A stretch of 64,000 nt of DNA. Source: JAWLDA01 sp041686855 (lineage in GTDB: Bacteria; Bacillota; Limnochordia; DTU080; RSA5). The position numbers and the translations under genes were made by a program. Of the stretch, positions 17,031 to 26,457 are shown piece after piece. The DNA lies in assembly GCA_041686855.1 (NCBI GenBank), contig JAWLDA010000001.1:516061-580060 (forward strand), given 5' to 3'. The first letter of the stretch is position 1, and the number at the start of each line of letters is the position of its first letter. The notes below the pieces were generated by a model that was given only the letters and a program-made list of their open reading frames with translations, was not told the origin of the DNA and ran no database searches.

Positions 17031-19067
17031 TCAGGTGTTTACCAGAAGCGCCCCCGACGGGTGGAGTGTGCACTCGGCGTCGGGTGGTATGAGCGTGGTC
17101 GCATGTCTCTCGACGACGACAGCGGGGCCCTCAATCACGGCGCCTGGTCCAAGGGAGTCGCGCTCATAGATCGCCGATTCGCGCCACCCTCTGTTGAAAT
17201 ACACCGCCTGATGTGCGCTCGGCCGGGGTACGCTTTGGGTGCCGAGAGGCGGGGGGAGGGTCGGACGCGGGACGCGTCCTTCAGCGCGCAGCCGGACTGC
17301 CACAAGCTCGACAGGCTCAGTGGGGTGTGCATGGCCGTAGGTCGACTCGTGTAATTGATGAAACGCTTCCGCAAGACGCTTGGTGAGGTGCGCAGCGCTC
17401 TCTTCCAGTAAGGTTGCACACGGTACCGTAAGCTCGAACGACTGGTGCCTATACCGCAGATCGAGCGCAAGAGTGAAGGTGCGCTCCTCACGACTCACCC
17501 CTTCGCCGTCGAGATCGGACTCGGCCTCCCGTTTTAAACGGGTTCCCAACTGAGCGGCGTCGGCCATGTGATCAGTGTCCAGCGGGCCCAGCAGAGCGTG
17601 CGAGTACGTCTTGACGACATCGGCCACCGCCATACCCATCGCTGAGAGGATACCGGGATAGCGCGGAATCAACACGCGCGGTATTTGTAGGGAGCGCGCC
17701 AATTCACAGGCGTGCAACGAGCCGGCGCCACCGAAGGAGACAAGGGTGAAGTCGCGCGGGTCGTGACCCCTCTCGACCGAAATCACCTTTACGGCCCGCT
17801 CCATATTGGAGTTGACGACTTGAATGACTCCATAGGCTAGGTCGTCGAGAGTTACTCCCACCTGGTGAGCGAGGCGTTCTCCCGCCCGAATTGCCGCAGT
17901 TCGATCGAGGCTCATCTCGCCCCCCATGAACCAAGCCTCCGGGAGACGACCTAAGAGCAGGTTTGCATCGGTGACGGTGAAGCCTGTGCCACCCCTGCCG
18001 TAACAAGCTGGCCCGGGGTCGGCGCCTGCGCTCTGTGGCCCGACTCGTAAAGCGCCTCCGGCATCGATGGAAGCGATCGAGCCGCCGCCGGCCCCTACGG
18101 TGTGAATGTCAAGGACTGGGATGCGCACGGGGAAGCCCTCCACCGTACTCTCGGTCGTCACTTGAAGGCGGCCGGGAACAAGCGCAACATCTGTCGACGT
18201 ACCACCCATGTCAAACGTGATCAGGTGCGTGGTGTCGGCGGCGACGCCGGCGCGCTGGGCGCCGACCACGCCCCCTGCCGGGCCAGAGAGGACGGTGCGG
18301 ACACCAAAGCGTCCGGCGTCGGTCGCATCGATCACACCGCCACTCGACTGCATGACGCGGAAACTCTCAAAGCCCCGGTCGGCGACCGCGTCACCTAGGC
18401 GACTTAAGTACCTCTGCATCAACGGGGAGACGTACGCGTTGAGCAGCGTCGTGCTCGCCCGTTCGTACTCGCGGTGTTCGGGGAGGATCTCGTGAGAGAC
18501 GGAGACCCAGAGGCCAGCGTCCCGCAGGGCCGCGGCGACGCGGCGTTCGTGTTCGGGGTTGGCGTAACTGTGCAAAAAGAGCAAGGCGACGGACTCGATC
18601 GCATCATTCTGGAGCGCGCGTGTGACGCGCTTGACTGCCTGAGGATCGAGTGGTCGCACGATCGAGGCATCGACCCCTACTCGTTCTGTCACCTCGAAAA
18701 TGTGCTCGGGTCCAACGAGCGGTTCGGGGGGAGTAGGGGTGAGATCGTAGAGTGCGGCGCGGCTTTGCCGGCCGATATAGAGAATATCACCGAACCCTTC
18801 GGTGGTGACGAAAGCGGTGCGTGCTCCTTTGCGTTCGAGGATGGCGTTTGTCGCAACTGTCGATCCGTGCACGACACGCATCGAGTCACCGCCGACTTGC
18901 TCCAGCAAGACGTCAATCCCCTTGAGGACGGCGATACCAGGGTCGTGAGGCGTCGAAAGTGTCTTGTATGTGTGCACTTGACCCTCGGGTGTGATCGCAA
19001 TAAAGTCTGTAAACGTCCCGCCCGTATCCACACCGATGACGAGGGGCGGCTTCTTTGCGTGGGTCAC
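17031..19067 (-). CDS. hyuA: hydantoinase/oxoprolinase subunit A
   Basis: ATP-dependent ring-opening amidohydrolase subunit of the HyuA/5-oxoprolinase family, 678 residues. N-terminal GVDTGGTFTDFIAI and the later DMGGTSTDVALV are the two phosphate-binding signatures of this ASKHA-fold family. The GTG start at 19065-19067 overlaps the hyuB stop (GTGA), with AGGAGGA about ten bases upstream. HyuA works with HyuB; substrates in the family include N-methylhydantoin, hydantoins and 5-oxoproline, and the sequence alone does not decide. The adjacent amino-acid-type transporter fits uptake of such a compound. Confidence 0.9.
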   Translation of the reverse strand: MTHAKKPPLVIGVDTGGTFTDFIAITPEGQVHTYKTLSTPHDPGIAVLKGIDVLLEQVGGDSMRVVHGSTVATNAILERKGARTAFVTTEGFGDILYIGRQSRAALYDLTPTPPEPLVGPEHIFEVTERVGVDASIVRPLDPQAVKRVTRALQNDAIESVALLFLHSYANPEHERRVAAALRDAGLWVSVSHEILPEHREYERASTTLLNAYVSPLMQRYLSRLGDAVADRGFESFRVMQSSGGVIDATDAGRFGVRTVLSGPAGGVVGAQRAGVAADTTHLITFDMGGTSTDVALVPGRLQVTTESTVEGFPVRIPVLDIHTVGAGGGSIASIDAGGALRVGPQSAGADPGPACYGRGGTGFTVTDANLLLGRLPEAWFMGGEMSLDRTAAIRAGERLAHQVGVTLDDLAYGVIQVVNSNMERAVKVISVERGHDPRDFTLVSFGGAGSLHACELARSLQIPRVLIPRYPGILSAMGMAVADVVKTYSHALLGPLDTDHMADAAQLGTRLKREAESDLDGEGVSREERTFTLALDLRYRHQSFELTVPCATLLEESAAHLTKRLAEAFHQLHESTYGHAHPTEPVELVAVRLRAEGRVPRPTLPPPLGTQSVPRPSAHQAVYFNRGWRESAIYERDSLGPGAVIEGPAVVVERHATTLIPPDAECTLHPSGALLVNT

Positions 19068-20677
19068 TGCGTTGACGTCCTCCTATCGGAAGTTGCTTGC
19101 CGCGGGGGAGGGGATCCAGTGGGCGTGCCAAAGCCGCCACCACCCGGTGTGGCTACGGATAATATGTCACCCGGATTCAAATTGATCTCGACCTTGCCGG
19201 GAAGGCGGCGTATGGCGCCCGACTGTCGGACATGATTCTCCCCAACCGCACCGACTTGGCCGCCTTCCAATCCGTACGGCGCCGATGTGCGGCGCTCCGT
19301 CAAGAGGGCTGCGCGACAGGGTGCGAGCGCCTCGAGCTCCCGAATCAGCCCGTCTCCTCCTCGGTGGAGGCCTTCTCCTCCGCTGTTGCGCCGGAGTGCG
19401 TAGCGGGAGACGCGCAGGGGGTAGGCGTATTCGAGCGCCTCGACTGGAGTGTTCTTGGTGTTGGTCATATGAATCTGTACCCCTGAGAGTCCCGGCCCTT
19501 TAGCGTGCGCGCCCATCCCGCCTCCGAGCGTCTCATAGTAGGTGAAAGGGGAGCCGGTACGCGGGTCAACGCCGCCGATCGTCACGTTGTTCATCGTTCC
19601 GCAACCGGCAGCGGGGATGCGATCGGGCAAAGCTTGAGCGAGCGCTCCGAGTACGACATCGACGATGCGCTGCGAGGTTTCGACGTTCCCGCCGGCCACC
19701 GCTGCGGGCGGTCGAGCGTTCACCACCGTCCCCTCTGGAGCAATCACCTCGAACGCGCGAAAGATCCCTGCGTTGGTCGGGACCCCTTCGTCGAGCAGAC
19801 AGCGAAAGACGTATCCCACCGCTGAGAGAGTGACCGCATAGACACAGTTGAGGGGTCCTGGAGTTTGGGGCGCGGTGCCCGAGAAGTCAACCTTAGCGTG
19901 CTCACCGCGCACACTCACAGTGGCTTTGATTGGTAGAGGGCCGGAGCCGAGTCCGTCGTCTTCGAGTGCGTCGCGAAAGGTGTATTCACCGTCGGGGATT
20001 CGCCGCAAGGCTGCTTTCATCATCTCCTGGGAGTACTCTAAGAGGCGGTTCATCCAATCGTAGACGCCGTCGGCACCGTACTTCTCTACCAATTCGAGGA
20101 GGCGGGTCTCGCCGCGGCGGTTGGCAGCAATCTGCGCTTGAAGGTCGCCCAGGCGTTCGACCCGAACGCGTATGTTGGCTAGGATGAGTTGCATGACGTC
20201 CTCTTGAAGGCGGCCGGCCCGATAGAGGCGCACCGGAGGAATGCGCAAACCCTCTTGGTACACCTCGCGTCCGAGGCCCATCGAGCCGGGGAAGGCGCCC
20301 CCCACGTCGGCGTGATGCGCACGATTGGCCAGGTAACCTACGAGGTTGCCGCGGTAAAAGCAAGGTGTTATAGCCGTTATGTCTGGAAGGTGAGTCCCGC
20401 CCGCGTACGGGTCGTTGAGGAGGATGACGTCTCCTTCAGCAGGCTCAAACGCCTGGATAGCAGCTTTCACCGAGAGCGGCATCGAACCCAGATGGACGGG
20501 AATGTGGGCGGCTTGCGCTACCATATCGCCGTCGCGGTCGAAGAGGGCGCACGAGAAATCGAGACGCTCCTTGATGTTGGGCGAGTAGGCGGAGCGTTGC
20601 ATGACCACGCCCATCTCTTCGGCGACGGAGCGAAAAAGGTTTTTGAAGATTTCGAGTTGTACCTGGTCGAGAAGCAT
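19064..20677 (-). CDS. hyuB: hydantoinase/oxoprolinase subunit B
   Basis: Partner of HyuA, about 537 residues. Family features include LFRSVAEEMGVVMQRSAYSP, a DRDGDMVAQAAHIPVHLGSM segment and HTNTKNTP-like IHMTNTKNTPVEALEY. The ATG at 20675-20677 has GAGGTGG nine bases upstream; a longer frame from 20716 lacks a ribosome site. It ends by overlapping hyuA by four bases, so both subunits are probably made in equal amounts. It is divergent from the amino-acid-binding-protein gene at 20839. Confidence 0.9.
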   Translation of the reverse strand: MLLDQVQLEIFKNLFRSVAEEMGVVMQRSAYSPNIKERLDFSCALFDRDGDMVAQAAHIPVHLGSMPLSVKAAIQAFEPAEGDVILLNDPYAGGTHLPDITAITPCFYRGNLVGYLANRAHHADVGGAFPGSMGLGREVYQEGLRIPPVRLYRAGRLQEDVMQLILANIRVRVERLGDLQAQIAANRRGETRLLELVEKYGADGVYDWMNRLLEYSQEMMKAALRRIPDGEYTFRDALEDDGLGSGPLPIKATVSVRGEHAKVDFSGTAPQTPGPLNCVYAVTLSAVGYVFRCLLDEGVPTNAGIFRAFEVIAPEGTVVNARPPAAVAGGNVETSQRIVDVVLGALAQALPDRIPAAGCGTMNNVTIGGVDPRTGSPFTYYETLGGGMGAHAKGPGLSGVQIHMTNTKNTPVEALEYAYPLRVSRYALRRNSGGEGLHRGGDGLIRELEALAPCRAALLTERRTSAPYGLEGGQVGAVGENHVRQSGAIRRLPGKVEINLNPGDILSVATPGGGGFGTPTGSPPPRQATSDRRTSTQ

Positions 20678-20838
20678 GTTGATCAACCACCTCGTCTCGA
20701 CATACATGACAGACACGGCAATATCCTGCCCACCTCCATACCTATGCGTTGTTACACGCCGACGGAAGGGGAATGGAAAGGAATGTTACCGCACCCGGCG
20801 AACGTTGCATCACAAAATCACAAGGGAGGAACGCGGAA

Positions 20839-22050
20839 GTGAAGCGCACACTCGGAACGCTCTGGTTGACGTTGGCTTTTATCATCGTGCTCAGCATGAA
20901 CGTCTTCGCCGCCGGAGGACCGGTGGTACTTGGTACCTTGATGGGGCTCACGGGGGGACTCGCTCCTTACGGGATGCCGATCCAAAACGCAACGAACCTT
21001 GCCGCACTTGACATTAATCAGCAGGGTGGCGTCCTCGGCGGACGTTCTATCGTGCTCGCGCACCGGGATTCAGCGACGAACCCTCAGGTAGGAGTGGACG
21101 CGGCAAACAAGCTGGTGAACATAGACGGCGTGACGGCGATCGTAGGCGCTTTGGGGAGTCAAATCACTCTTTCCGCGGCGCAGAGTGTCGCCATCCCCAA
21201 CGGTGTGGTGATGATATCACCCGCGTCGACATCCCCGGAGCTTACGACACTTAACGACAACGGCCTGATCTTTAGGACCGTCCTCTCCGATTCGATGCAA
21301 GGGGTCGCGCTTGCGGGTCTCGCCCAGGAGTTAGGGTACGAGAAGATCTCCGTCATCTATCTGAACAACGCATACGGTCAAGGATTATACGAGAAATTCT
21401 CCGAGGCCTTTAAGGCCGGCGGCGGCGCCATTGTCGGCGCGGCTGCGTATGACGAGGGGCAGAGTTCGTACCGAGGCGAGCTACAATCCGTGACACGCGG
21501 CGGCGTGCCCGATGCGTTACTCGTGATTGGGTACGTGCAACAGGGCGGTACCACTATTATGCGCCAGGCTATTGAGGGCGGATTTGCGCGCCGCTTCCTC
21601 CTTCCTGACGGACTCAAATCTCCCGAAGTCGTGAGCGCCCTGGGTGCGCAAGTGCTCGAGGGGACATACGGTACGGCAGCGAGCGACCCCGTGGCTTTGT
21701 TCCAGGAGCGTTACGCTGAGCAGTTTGGTTCGCCGCCGCCGCAACCTTATATGGCGGAAGCGTACGATGCGGTCTTCTTGTTGGCCATGGCGATCGAGAA
21801 GGCGCAAAGTGTCGAAGGCAAGAAGATTGCGGCCGCGCTAAATACGCTCCTCGCCGAAGACGGCGAGCCGGTTCGGGCAGGCGAGTGGGAGACGGCGCGA
21901 CGCTTGATCAGCGAAGGGAAGAGCATCAGGTACTTGGGTGCATCGGGACCGATCTCCTTTGATGAGGCCGGCGACCGCGCCGGTGGGACGGTCGAGGTGT
22001 GGAAGATTACCGGCGGAGAAATCGTCTCCGAGAAGACGCTCGAGTTTTAG
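20839..22050 (+). CDS. livJ: branched-chain amino acid-type ABC transporter substrate-binding protein
   Basis: Type I periplasmic binding protein of the LivJ/LivK family, about 403 residues. The start is GTG at 20839, eight bases after AAGGGAGGA; the in-frame ATG at 20749 is too far upstream and lacks a site. A signal peptide ending around NVFAAGGP shows no lipobox. The body has LMGLTGGLAPYG and the GALGSQITLSAAQSVA ligand-lobe pattern. It is on the plus strand while its likely permease and ATPase genes (livMHFG) face it on the minus strand. Given hyuBA next door, the ligand may be a hydantoin or an amino-acid derivative. Confidence 0.88.
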   Translation: MKRTLGTLWLTLAFIIVLSMNVFAAGGPVVLGTLMGLTGGLAPYGMPIQNATNLAALDINQQGGVLGGRSIVLAHRDSATNPQVGVDAANKLVNIDGVTAIVGALGSQITLSAAQSVAIPNGVVMISPASTSPELTTLNDNGLIFRTVLSDSMQGVALAGLAQELGYEKISVIYLNNAYGQGLYEKFSEAFKAGGGAIVGAAAYDEGQSSYRGELQSVTRGGVPDALLVIGYVQQGGTTIMRQAIEGGFARRFLLPDGLKSPEVVSALGAQVLEGTYGTAASDPVALFQERYAEQFGSPPPQPYMAEAYDAVFLLAMAIEKAQSVEGKKIAAALNTLLAEDGEPVRAGEWETARRLISEGKSIRYLGASGPISFDEAGDRAGGTVEVWKITGGEIVSEKTLEF

Positions 22051-22056
22051 CCGAAA

Positions 22057-23004
22057 CTAGTGGCTTTCTCCTCCATAAGCGGCCCGCGTGCGTCCGGCGA
22101 TACCACTGGGTCTCCACAGGAGCACGGCAATGAGGAGGAACCCGATCAAAATAAAGCGGACCGGGGCGGAGCGGGCGGCCAAAGCGGAAGGCAAGAGGTC
22201 GGTGGCGAACTCGGTCATCGACCAGATGGCCCAGACAACAAAGGTGCCGATGATGGCGCCTTTGTTGTTTCCGCTCCCACCGACGATCAGCATCACCCAG
22301 ATAATAAACGTTCCGAGCATGGGTTCAAACGCTTGGGGCCCAATGAACGCGATAAAGTGCGTGTAGAGGCTACCAGCGAAGCCCATGACAATCGATCCAA
22401 AGATGAGCGCTTCAAGTTTGAGTCGAAACGTGTCCTTGCCCGAGGCGCGTGCGACGACTTCGTCTTCGCGGATCGCCTGAAGCGCCCGCCCCCAGGGTGA
22501 GCGGACCGCCCGCTCGATCAAGACGTAAAAGACGGCGATCATCCCGAAGACCAACGCAAGGTAGGCGTAGTCGTAATACGGCCCAAAGGTGTCCCGCAAC
22601 GGTTGGGGGATGCCCGCAATACCGCGCGTGCCGTTCGCAAGCCAGCGCTCATTGAGAAAGATGAAACGGATGGTCTCTGCGATACCGATGCTTGCAATGG
22701 CGAGGTAATCCTCGCGGAGTCGTAACGTCGGAATGCCGATGATGAGTGCAGCGATTCCACTAACGAGGCCGGCCGCAAAAAAACCTATAGTGAGCGGCAG
22801 TCCAAAGCCTCCCAGTAGGCTAGGGTGGGGGACTGAAGTAAGGATGGCGGAGGTGTACGCACCAAGGGCGAAGAATCCCGCAATACCGATATTGAAAAGT
22901 CCCGTGAATCCCCACTGAATGTTTAACCCGAGCGTGAGGATGGCGTAGATCCCGGCAAGCGTCGCGAAGAAGACGAGGTAGGCGACGATCCCTTCAAAGC
23001 TCAC
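22057..23004 (-). CDS. livM: branched-chain amino acid-type ABC transporter permease LivM
   Basis: Inner-membrane permease, 315 residues, with about nine hydrophobic segments and the family hallmark GIPTLRLREDYLAIASIGIAE. GTG start at 23002-23004 overlaps the livH stop (GTGA). It forms the pore with LivH. It is the last gene of the minus-strand livGFHM operon and converges with livJ, leaving only six bases between the two stops, so transcripts from both sides may collide or overlap here. Confidence 0.9.
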   Translation of the reverse strand: MSFEGIVAYLVFFATLAGIYAILTLGLNIQWGFTGLFNIGIAGFFALGAYTSAILTSVPHPSLLGGFGLPLTIGFFAAGLVSGIAALIIGIPTLRLREDYLAIASIGIAETIRFIFLNERWLANGTRGIAGIPQPLRDTFGPYYDYAYLALVFGMIAVFYVLIERAVRSPWGRALQAIREDEVVARASGKDTFRLKLEALIFGSIVMGFAGSLYTHFIAFIGPQAFEPMLGTFIIWVMLIVGGSGNNKGAIIGTFVVWAIWSMTEFATDLLPSALAARSAPVRFILIGFLLIAVLLWRPSGIAGRTRAAYGGESH

Positions 23005-23855
23005 ACCCTCACCGCCTTCTGGGTGTTAAAGATCCCTGAGGGTCGCATGAGCAAGATTAGCAACATAATGACAAACGCGACGACCGGTTTATAGGCGGTC
23101 GCGATAAACGCGGTGGAAAGCTCTTGTGTAATGCCGATGATCATACCGCCGGCCATAGCGCCGTACGGGCTGCCGATGCCTCCCAAGATGACCGCAGCAA
23201 AGATCGAAAGGAGCATCGTCCAGCCCATCTCCGGCGAGAGTTGAGTGTCGAGACCCATCAAGACGCCGGCAGCAGCCGCCGCGGCCGATCCGATGATCCA
23301 CGTCCAGGCGATCACTCTCCGCGTGTCGATCCCCGTCACCCTCGCCAACTCGGCATTGTCCGCCATGGCACGCATCGCTTTGCCTAGCTTGGTGTAGCGG
23401 AGGAACACGTGAATGCCTAACCCCAATGTGAAGGCGACGCCAATGATGACAAGGTGGTCGGGTTTGATAAGGAGGCCGCCGACACGGTACGGAAACTGAA
23501 TGCCCTGATTGATGTATTGGTTGCCGGCGCCCCAGCCGACGACGATCGCGTTGCGGAGGATCAGGGCGACTCCAACCGACGCGATAAGGAGTGTGACCGG
23601 ACCTCTCGTGCGCAGCTTTTGGTAGACCGCTTTGTCGAGCAAGACACTAATGAGCGCAGTGGCTGCCATCGCCCCCACCAACGCCCAGAGGAGCGGTAAC
23701 CCAAGTCCCACTTTGAGCAAGAAGGCAGTATAGGCGCCCAGTGTGAGAACATCGCCGTGGGCGAAGTTGGCAAAATTTAAAATGCCGTATGTGAGCGAAA
23801 GGCCAATGGCGCTCAACGCGATGATGCTTCCTAGAACGATCCCGTAAACGAGCAA
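23001..23855 (-). CDS. livH: branched-chain amino acid-type ABC transporter permease LivH
   Basis: Inner-membrane permease, about 284 residues: GIVLGSIIALSAIGLSLTYG at the N-terminus, then NFAHGDVLTLGAY, both hallmarks of LivH. The called start is a TTG at 23853-23855 with no clear ribosome site. The frame stays open upstream across the livF stop, so translation may be coupled and the true start could be a few codons earlier at a non-canonical codon. Its end overlaps livM by four bases. Confidence 0.88.
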   Translation of the reverse strand: MLVYGIVLGSIIALSAIGLSLTYGILNFANFAHGDVLTLGAYTAFLLKVGLGLPLLWALVGAMAATALISVLLDKAVYQKLRTRGPVTLLIASVGVALILRNAIVVGWGAGNQYINQGIQFPYRVGGLLIKPDHLVIIGVAFTLGLGIHVFLRYTKLGKAMRAMADNAELARVTGIDTRRVIAWTWIIGSAAAAAAGVLMGLDTQLSPEMGWTMLLSIFAAVILGGIGSPYGAMAGGMIIGITQELSTAFIATAYKPVVAFVIMLLILLMRPSGIFNTQKAVRV

Positions 23856-23875
23856 CTGAGCGTACTCGATCGCTT

Positions 23876-24580
23876 TCAGCCCCCCAAAAAAAGCTCCGCC
23901 ACTTCGCGGTCGGCAAGGAGTCGACGGGCCTCTCCGTCGACGCGGTTCTTTCCCATAGTAAGTACGTATCCACGATCCGAGATGGCCAAAGCTGCGCGAG
24001 CGTTCTGTTCAATCATTAAAATTGCGACTCCACCGGCGTTGATCTCCTGCACTTTATCAAGGACCAGTTTGGCATAGAGAGGAGAGAGGCCGGCCGTAGG
24101 CTCGTCGAGGAGGAGTAACTTTGGGCTTAGCATCAGGGCCCGCCCAATCGCGACCATCTGTCGCTGACCTCCCGAAAGGAGTCCTGTCAACGTCTTACGT
24201 CGCTCTTGCAACGGGGGGAACAGCTCATAGACGCGTGCTAACGCTTCGTCCATGGGGCCCCGACTCACAAACGCGCCCATCTGCAGATTCTCATGTACGG
24301 TGAGGCGGGGAAAGACGTGATCGCTTTGGGGCACAAAGCTGATCCCGCGGCGGACCAGAAGGTTGGGGCCTAAGCCGGTAATCTCCTCACCATCAAAGTG
24401 AATCCTGCCCCCGGAGATGGAGATAAGGCCAAAGATAGCTTTGAGGAGCGTCGATTTACCGGCGCCGTTGGGGCCAATCACCGTGACGATCTCGTCAACG
24501 CAAACCTCGATCTCCACTCCACGGAGGATCTTCACGTCGCCGTAACCGGCGTGTAGATCGGTCACCTTGAGGATAGACAA
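23876..24580 (-). CDS. livF: branched-chain amino acid-type ABC transporter ATP-binding protein LivF
   Basis: Cytoplasmic ATPase, 234 residues. Walker A is GPNGAGKSTLLKA, the signature is LSGGQRQMVAIGRAL, Walker B is LLLLDEPTAGLSP, and the LivF-type KILRGVEIEV start is present. The TTG start at 24578-24580 is six bases after livG, with GGGAG upstream. It acts with LivG to power LivHM. Confidence 0.92.
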   Translation of the reverse strand: MSILKVTDLHAGYGDVKILRGVEIEVCVDEIVTVIGPNGAGKSTLLKAIFGLISISGGRIHFDGEEITGLGPNLLVRRGISFVPQSDHVFPRLTVHENLQMGAFVSRGPMDEALARVYELFPPLQERRKTLTGLLSGGQRQMVAIGRALMLSPKLLLLDEPTAGLSPLYAKLVLDKVQEINAGGVAILMIEQNARAALAISDRGYVLTMGKNRVDGEARRLLADREVAELFLGG

Positions 24581-24586
24581 TGCCCG

Positions 24587-25336
24587 TTACGCTCCCAAAT
24601 ACGCCGCTAAGACGTCAGGATTGGATCGAACGACCGCAGGCGGTCCCTCAGTGAGGTGCGCGCCCTGGTTCATCACAATCACTCGGCTGCAGAGGCTCAT
24701 CACCAAGTCCATGTCGTGTTCGATCAACAAAAAGGTGGTGCCGCGTTGTTGTAAAGCACGGATGTGGTCGACGATGCGGCGCATAAGCGACGGGTTGACA
24801 CCGGCGGCCGGCTCGTCGAGGAGGAACATCTTGGGATCGGCCATCAGCCCGCGCGCGAGTTCGAGAAGCTTGCGTTGGCCCACCGAGAGATTTCCCGCAT
24901 ACTCGTGAGCGAGTCGGCGCAGGTCGAGGAAGTCGAGGACCTCCTCGGACTTCATACGCACGCGTTCCTCCTCGGCTTTGACGCGACGGGGCTGCAACCA
25001 GGCGTGCCACATTCGCTCTCCGATTTGGGCACGGGGGACGAGCATGAGATTCTCCAGGACTGTCATGCCCTTAAGGGCTCTTGGAATTTGAAACGTACGC
25101 ACAAGGCCCTTTTGTGCAATTTCATGAGTCCGGCAATGATCGATGCGCTCTCCGGCAAACCATACCTCGCCGGAGTCGGGCCGCAAGAACCCACTGATGA
25201 TGTTGAAAAGGGTCGTCTTGCCCGCGCCATTGGGCCCGATCAGGCCCACAATGGACGCCGGTTGAACGTCGATCGAACATGCGTCAACCGCACGGATGCC
25301 GCCGAACGCCTTGGTGACGCGCTTGACCGATAACAA
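24587..25336 (-). CDS. livG: branched-chain amino acid-type ABC transporter ATP-binding protein LivG
   Basis: Cytoplasmic ATPase, 249 residues. Walker A is GPNGAGKTTLFNI, the signature is LSVGQRKLLELARGL (the LSxGQ form seen in LivG proteins), and Walker B is MFLLDEPAAGVNP. The TTG start at 25334-25336 has AGGAGG nine bases upstream. It is the first gene of the minus-strand livGFHM operon. The promoter should lie in 25337-25493, where I see no clean -35/-10 pair. Confidence 0.92.
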   Translation of the reverse strand: MLSVKRVTKAFGGIRAVDACSIDVQPASIVGLIGPNGAGKTTLFNIISGFLRPDSGEVWFAGERIDHCRTHEIAQKGLVRTFQIPRALKGMTVLENLMLVPRAQIGERMWHAWLQPRRVKAEEERVRMKSEEVLDFLDLRRLAHEYAGNLSVGQRKLLELARGLMADPKMFLLDEPAAGVNPSLMRRIVDHIRALQQRGTTFLLIEHDMDLVMSLCSRVIVMNQGAHLTEGPPAVVRSNPDVLAAYLGA

Positions 25337-25459
25337 TGCGGCTTGCCTCCTGCTTACGCCCCCTCCGAACAGCTCTTTGGGGGCGCCTCAGTCATCGCCG
25401 AAATGTTTTAACTAAATCATTTGTTAGACAGGGAAAATAGGGTTCCTTCTTTAATGAAT

Positions 25460-25483
25460 GAGCGCGAACGCCAGAACGCGCTC
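25460..25483 (-). terminator. candidate terminator hairpin after the 64-residue gene
   Basis: The inverted repeat gagcgcg / cgcgctc surrounds a ten-base loop just after the stop of the small minus-strand gene at 25494. The following sequence on the minus strand is AT-rich (attcattaaag) but without a strict T-run. It would keep that transcript from running into livG. Confidence 0.45.
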
Positions 25484-25493
25484 CCAATAAGGA

Positions 25494-25688
25494 TTAGGAG
25501 CGCTGTATTCGCCGCTGGGCGCGGCGACAGATGTTGAGTTGAGTCTGGGTAAGTTGCTCAACTTCGGTAAGCGCATCAATCAAATCTTTGTCTTTCTTGG
25601 GATGTAGTGCGCTTAGAGATTCACTAAGGATGCCGCGGCTCTCGTCGAGCCGATCAATGATACGCCATATTGTATCTTCGGGGTTCAC
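25494..25688 (-). CDS. small hypothetical protein
   Basis: A 64-residue, highly charged, probably helical protein with an Arg-rich end (CRRAQRRIQRS). It starts at GTG (25686-25688); GGAGG is about 13 bases upstream, which is far but is the only candidate. I recognise no family. It is isolated between livG and a PrcB-like gene on the other strand, with a hairpin after its stop, which supports it being a real transcript. Confidence 0.5.
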   Translation of the reverse strand: MNPEDTIWRIIDRLDESRGILSESLSALHPKKDKDLIDALTEVEQLTQTQLNICRRAQRRIQRS

Positions 25689-25851
25689 TTTATGATCAAG
25701 GGCCTCCTATCCGTTAGCACTCAGTCGGCGGGGGTTGCCACTTTGACGGTCGCTCCTTGATGTGCGGTCCAATAAAAGCCAGTCACAACGGTTCGGCAGG
25801 GCTGCCTTGTTCACCTGCCGAATCATGCGGGCATGAGGAGGCGGATACGCG

Positions 25852-26409
25852 ATGCGAGTTCAGACCCCAGCCTTTGCCGTCCTCGCCTTGCTCCTGGCGA
25901 TGTTGGCTTACACATTCTCACATCAGGAAGGTGCTCCTGTGAAGGTATTCACTCGAGATGCGAGTCTCGGCGCAACGTGGCACGATGAGAAGGTGCCGCC
26001 CGATCGCTGGGTCGGGATCGTCCTCTCCCAAGCCGGGTGGGAGCGTTTGCCTGGACAGGTGGGTCACGGAGGCGTAATCAGGGGCGCTCAGCCCGATTTC
26101 TCCGGAGACGTCGCCGTTGTGGGCTACATGGGGATGATGCGCTCAGGCGGATATAGCATTGACGTGCGCGAGGTGCGGTATGTTCCCGCAGGCGAGGGGA
26201 AGCGCGGCCGAGTGCTGATTACCGTAGAGGTACGCAGTCCCGCCCCTGACGAGATTGTGACCCAAGCGCTTACCAACCCTTACGATGTCGTCACCCTCGC
26301 CAAAGAGGCTTGGCCCGAGGGCACGCTTGCAGCGTTGGCTGACGGACAGATAGCCATCGACGTCGTCGATCAAGACGGACGCGATTGGGGGCCGGGACAG
26401 GCGCTCTAA
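25852..26409 (+). CDS. PrcB C-terminal-like domain protein, exported
   Basis: About 185 residues with a short N-terminal hydrophobic helix (AFAVLALLLAMLAYTF), so anchored or secreted. From about residue 95 the pattern MRSGGYSIDVREVRYV, then RVLITVEVRSPAP and TNPYDVVTLAKE, matches the PrcB_C domain, first known from a treponemal protease complex. The ATG follows GAGGAGG at good spacing. No protease gene is adjacent, so the partner is unknown. Function is otherwise unassigned. Confidence 0.65.
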   Translation: MRVQTPAFAVLALLLAMLAYTFSHQEGAPVKVFTRDASLGATWHDEKVPPDRWVGIVLSQAGWERLPGQVGHGGVIRGAQPDFSGDVAVVGYMGMMRSGGYSIDVREVRYVPAGEGKRGRVLITVEVRSPAPDEIVTQALTNPYDVVTLAKEAWPEGTLAALADGQIAIDVVDQDGRDWGPGQAL

Positions 26410-26457
26410 TGCGCTTGTACCCAGCCCCCTGTCACACCATCTACCTTTTCCTTGACC

